Below, one piece after another: positions 15,616-18,064 of a DNA stretch of 18,064 bases. The position numbers and the translations under genes are program-made. Below the pieces are notes generated by a model, which saw nothing but the letters and a program-made list of their open reading frames with translations, was not told the DNA's origin and ran no database searches. Source of the stretch: UBA6921 sp031363085 (GTDB taxonomy: Bacteria > Pseudomonadota > Gammaproteobacteria > SG8-11); assembly GCA_031363085.1 (NCBI GenBank), contig JANLTU010000264.1:1-18064 (forward strand). The letters run 5' to 3'. How positions within the stretch are numbered: the stretch's first letter is position 1; the number at the start of each line of letters is the position of its first letter.

Positions 15616-17790
15616 CTAACCGCGCAATGCTTTACGCAACGTCTCCGTAGCGGGCGAAGGCGCCACGCGCAGTTGCGCCGCAAGAACGGCGCAGCAGCGC
15701 TCATAGGCGGCGAGTCCAGCCGCCGGGCGTTGCAATACTTGGCAGGTGCGCATCAATCCCTGGTAAAACGCTTCGACCAGCGGTTCGAGCTCGATACCAC
15801 GTTGGTACCAACTCTGCGCCAGTTCGTGTTGCGCGTGATGCGGTGCAGGGTGATTTTGAAATTATTGCGTGCGTCGTCGGCTTCGGCGTCGGGCCACAGT
15901 GCGTCGCACAGGCGTTGTTCGCTGACTTCGCGTCCGCCGCAGGCGATCAGGGCTTTGAGCAGGTCGAGGGTTTTTTTCTGGGTGCGGCCTTCGAATGCCA
16001 GCGTGACGTCGTCGACCACGATGGCGAAGCGGCCCAAGGTGTAGATCTTGAGTGGGTACGGCCAGTGTTCGAGCGCTTCGCCGGACTCCGGTGGGGTCAG
16101 GTGGTAAAGGCGGATCAGGCGCTTGGCGTAGTCGGGCTCGATGTTGTATTGCAGGGCGAGGACGCACAAACGTGTGATGAGGCTGGGCTGCCAAAATACC
16201 ATCGACACCCATTGATGTTTTGCCCCGGCGGTGAAACTGCGCTGTAGCGCCTGCACCATGTCGTTGATGCTGCCACCGGACTTGTATAGCAGATGGGCCT
16301 CAAGGTAGTTGGCATAGAAATCTGAGAACTGCCGGTTCCCGGTGCTCTGGCTGAGCTGGCGCAATCTATCGAGCGCTGTACGCGCGTCGGAGAACTCACC
16401 AACTTCAATTAGCGCTTGCGTATGCCCTGCCAACCCCTGCTGCAAGAAAAAGGGATTATGTATGGCCTCCGTCAGCGCCAGCGCCGTCAAGCTGTGTGCC
16501 CTAGCAGATTGGAACTCGCTCATCACCAAGGCACGCCACACGGTCATGAATGCGTTAAATGTCAATTCCATCTGGTGGCGCGGATTGGTGTTGCTATGAA
16601 AGCGTTCGGCGAACTCTGCGGCGCCAAGGAGTAATACATGCCCAGTTGATGACCGACAAAACAGCGCACTGCCCCAAACGGAACATAGCGATAAATTTTT
16701 TCCGCTCGCCCCACCCACTCGGACAAGGCCGGGTTCTGCGGATCACCCATCGTTAACAATCCCACCGCCGTTGTAGTGACACGACCCTGTAACTCCAAAC
16801 TCGGCCACTTCGGATGACGCGTGCGTAACTGTTCTAACTCTTTGATCCAGCCGGGCGCTGGGCTCATGTCGTCATGACGGAAGAACAGCGCCGTGGCGGC
16901 ACCGATCCAGCACAAGTAGAGACCCGGCACGTCGTCGCTGGCGCTGAACTGCGGGTGGGCGCGCTCGAACAAGTCATAGCGGGTGGATTGATCGGTGCGC
17001 GCCAGTACTTCGGCGGCGAAGTAGTCGAACAGGTGGGTGCGGTCGGCAAAGGTGTCCAGGGTGGGACTGGGCGGTTCGTCGTCGACGGCGGTGAGGATCC
17101 CCGACGCACGCCGAGCACGACGCCAGTGATCCAGCCTTGCGTGCGCTGGTGCAGGCGCTGCAATGCATCGGTGCCGATCGGTGTGGGTGTGGATGCATCG
17201 GCAGTGAGGGTCTGCACCAGGGCGGCGCTTTCGTCGGCGGTCAGTTGGAGGTGGTCCCAGCCGAGGGTGGCGATGGCATTGGCGGCACTCAGGCGCGTCA
17301 GTTCCGCCGGGGGCTGGGCGCGGCTGATAACCATCAGATTCACGCCAGCGGGCAGCTCGTCGGCGGCATGCTGCAGCACGGTGTGCAGTGCGGCGGTTTC
17401 GCCGGCCTCCTGATAATTGTCGAGCACGAGCACTGTAGGTGCTGAGCGTTGCGCGAACAGGGCGCGAAACCAGTTGCGGGTGAAGGCCGGTAATCCAAGC
17501 TGGTACTCGGCGGTGAACAGCGGGAGTTTTTTGCGCGCGCCGCTGTGTTTTGCGGCCAGCCCAAAGTAATAGAAGAAGCTGGCGATGTCCTGATCACCGC
17601 TGTCGACCTGGTACCACAGGGCGTTCACTTCGCGGTGTTGCAGATAGCTGGCAACCAAGGTGGTTTTGCCGGCACCGGCCGGGGCGGCGATCCAGACGAC
17701 GGGGTGCTGGGCGCGTGCGGCATCGAGCTGTTGCAGCAAGCGTTCGCGCACATAGACGTTGCTAAGACGCGGCGGGCAAAGCTTGGTGGA
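15616..17790 (-). pseudogene. Decayed MalT-like ATPase/BTAD transcriptional regulator
   Basis: Remains of a large STAND-type regulator spread over three frames. 17790-17110 encodes CPPRLSNVYVRERLLQQLDA, then the Walker A WIAAPAGAGKTTLVASY, LVLDNYQE and TQGWITGVVLG. The frame changes near 17100-17130 and continues as HLFDYFAAEVLARTDQS, then jumps straight to LFERAHPQFSASDDVPGLYL, so the rest of the ATPase arm appears deleted. Another change near 16625-16640 leads into helical TPR-like sequence and an OmpR-type winged helix (LKIYTLGRFAIVVDDVTLAF). A final change near 15845 enters the BTAD end (WYQRGIELEPLVEAFYQGLM) with about 60-70 residues missing. The last frame stops at 15616-15618. The start is unclear: GTG 17751 opens the frame, but family sequence begins upstream after a TAA. 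It was probably a signal-responsive transcription factor. Its target is unknown. Confidence 0.85.
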
Positions 17791-17942
17791 CGGTGCGCTC
17801 GTGCCCAGCCAACCTTATCTTTTGCGTGATGGCCACTCAGTCGTCTTGGTGTCATTAAGCGCTTGGATAAGTTCATAGAGTATAGCCACTGGATCAGCGC
17901 GTCACAATCGTTCGTAAATCAACGTGTAGCGAGCTAATAATC

Positions 17943-18064
17943 TGTCCGGAGCTGTAGCACGTCATGTGTCCGGTTTCATGATTCACCCTGGAGGTGAGCC
18001 ATGAGAAGGACGGAAGTGTTACAGGAGATTCGGAAGATGAGGTTCAACGAGGCGTACGCAGGCT
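17943..18064 (+). mobile_element. Left end of an ISNCY-like insertion sequence, cut by the window edge
   Basis: The region just before the transposase start holds TGTCCGG twice, at 17943-17949 and 17967-17973, as in IS ends where transposase binds repeated sites. The first copy is a reasonable candidate for the terminus. The right end and any target duplication lie outside the window. The element sits next to the disrupted N-terminus of the MalT-like pseudogene. Confidence 0.5.
18001..18064 (+). CDS. Transposase, ISNCY-like, N-terminal fragment (runs off window)
   Basis: ATG 18001 follows GGAGG at 17990-17994 with good spacing and reads MRRTEVLQEIRKMRFNEAYA before the window ends. This N-terminus closely resembles transposases of the ISNCY group, which begin with MRxxEVLQEIRKMRFEEAY and lead into a helix-turn-helix domain. 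Only about 21 residues are visible, so catalytic residues cannot be judged. It is read toward the right edge, away from the broken regulator. Confidence 0.7.
   Translation, partial: MRRTEVLQEIRKMRFNEAYAG

Noticed and set aside
1..18064. CRISPR arrays, tRNA or rRNA genes
   Set aside because: No regularly spaced repeats and no cloverleaf or ribosomal RNA-like sequence were seen on either strand.

Overview
The window looks like chromosomal DNA of a gammaproteobacterium, moderately GC-rich by eye. The best evidence is the minus-strand run leuC-leuD-leuB-asd-fimV, an order I know from Pseudomonas and related gammaproteobacteria. A second hint is a two-component pair of the 'proteobacterial dedicated sortase system' type (PdsR/PdsS), which is typical of marine proteobacteria. 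I cannot name a genus.

Left part (1-3582, minus strand): a response regulator (pdsR) is followed four bases later by its large sensor kinase (pdsS), which carries a carbohydrate-binding-like extracytoplasmic domain. Next comes a Pal/OmpA-type lipoprotein. The sortase and the LPXTG target that normally accompany this pair are not inside the window.

Middle-left (3583-6830, plus strand): a divergent intergenic region holds a small, apparently frameshifted membrane-protein ORF. It is followed by a tight four-gene operon: HPP-family membrane protein, HIT-domain protein, YajQ-type nucleotide-binding protein, and a PHP-domain nuclease of the RNase AM/YciV type. The first two genes overlap, and the last starts within a few bases of the third. 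A strong bidirectional hairpin terminator separates this operon from the convergent fimV.

Middle-right (6844-15365, minus strand): leuC, leuD, a small frameshifted ORF, leuB, a decayed EAL-domain gene, asd (aspartate-semialdehyde dehydrogenase) and fimV (polar hub / type IV pilus assembly protein). The leuC-leuD gap carries two mutually exclusive inverted repeats. The biosynthetic genes all look intact. The accessory insertions between them are broken.

Right part (15366-18064): this is a decay and mobile-element zone. It holds a plus-strand transposase remnant just upstream of leuC, a multiply deleted and frameshifted MalT-like/BTAD transcriptional regulator on the minus strand, and the start of an ISNCY-like insertion sequence that runs off the right edge. 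The strongest leads are the sortase-type signalling pair, the competing hairpins inside the leu operon, and the concentration of broken accessory genes around an intact biosynthetic operon. I did not find a convincing wholly new system.
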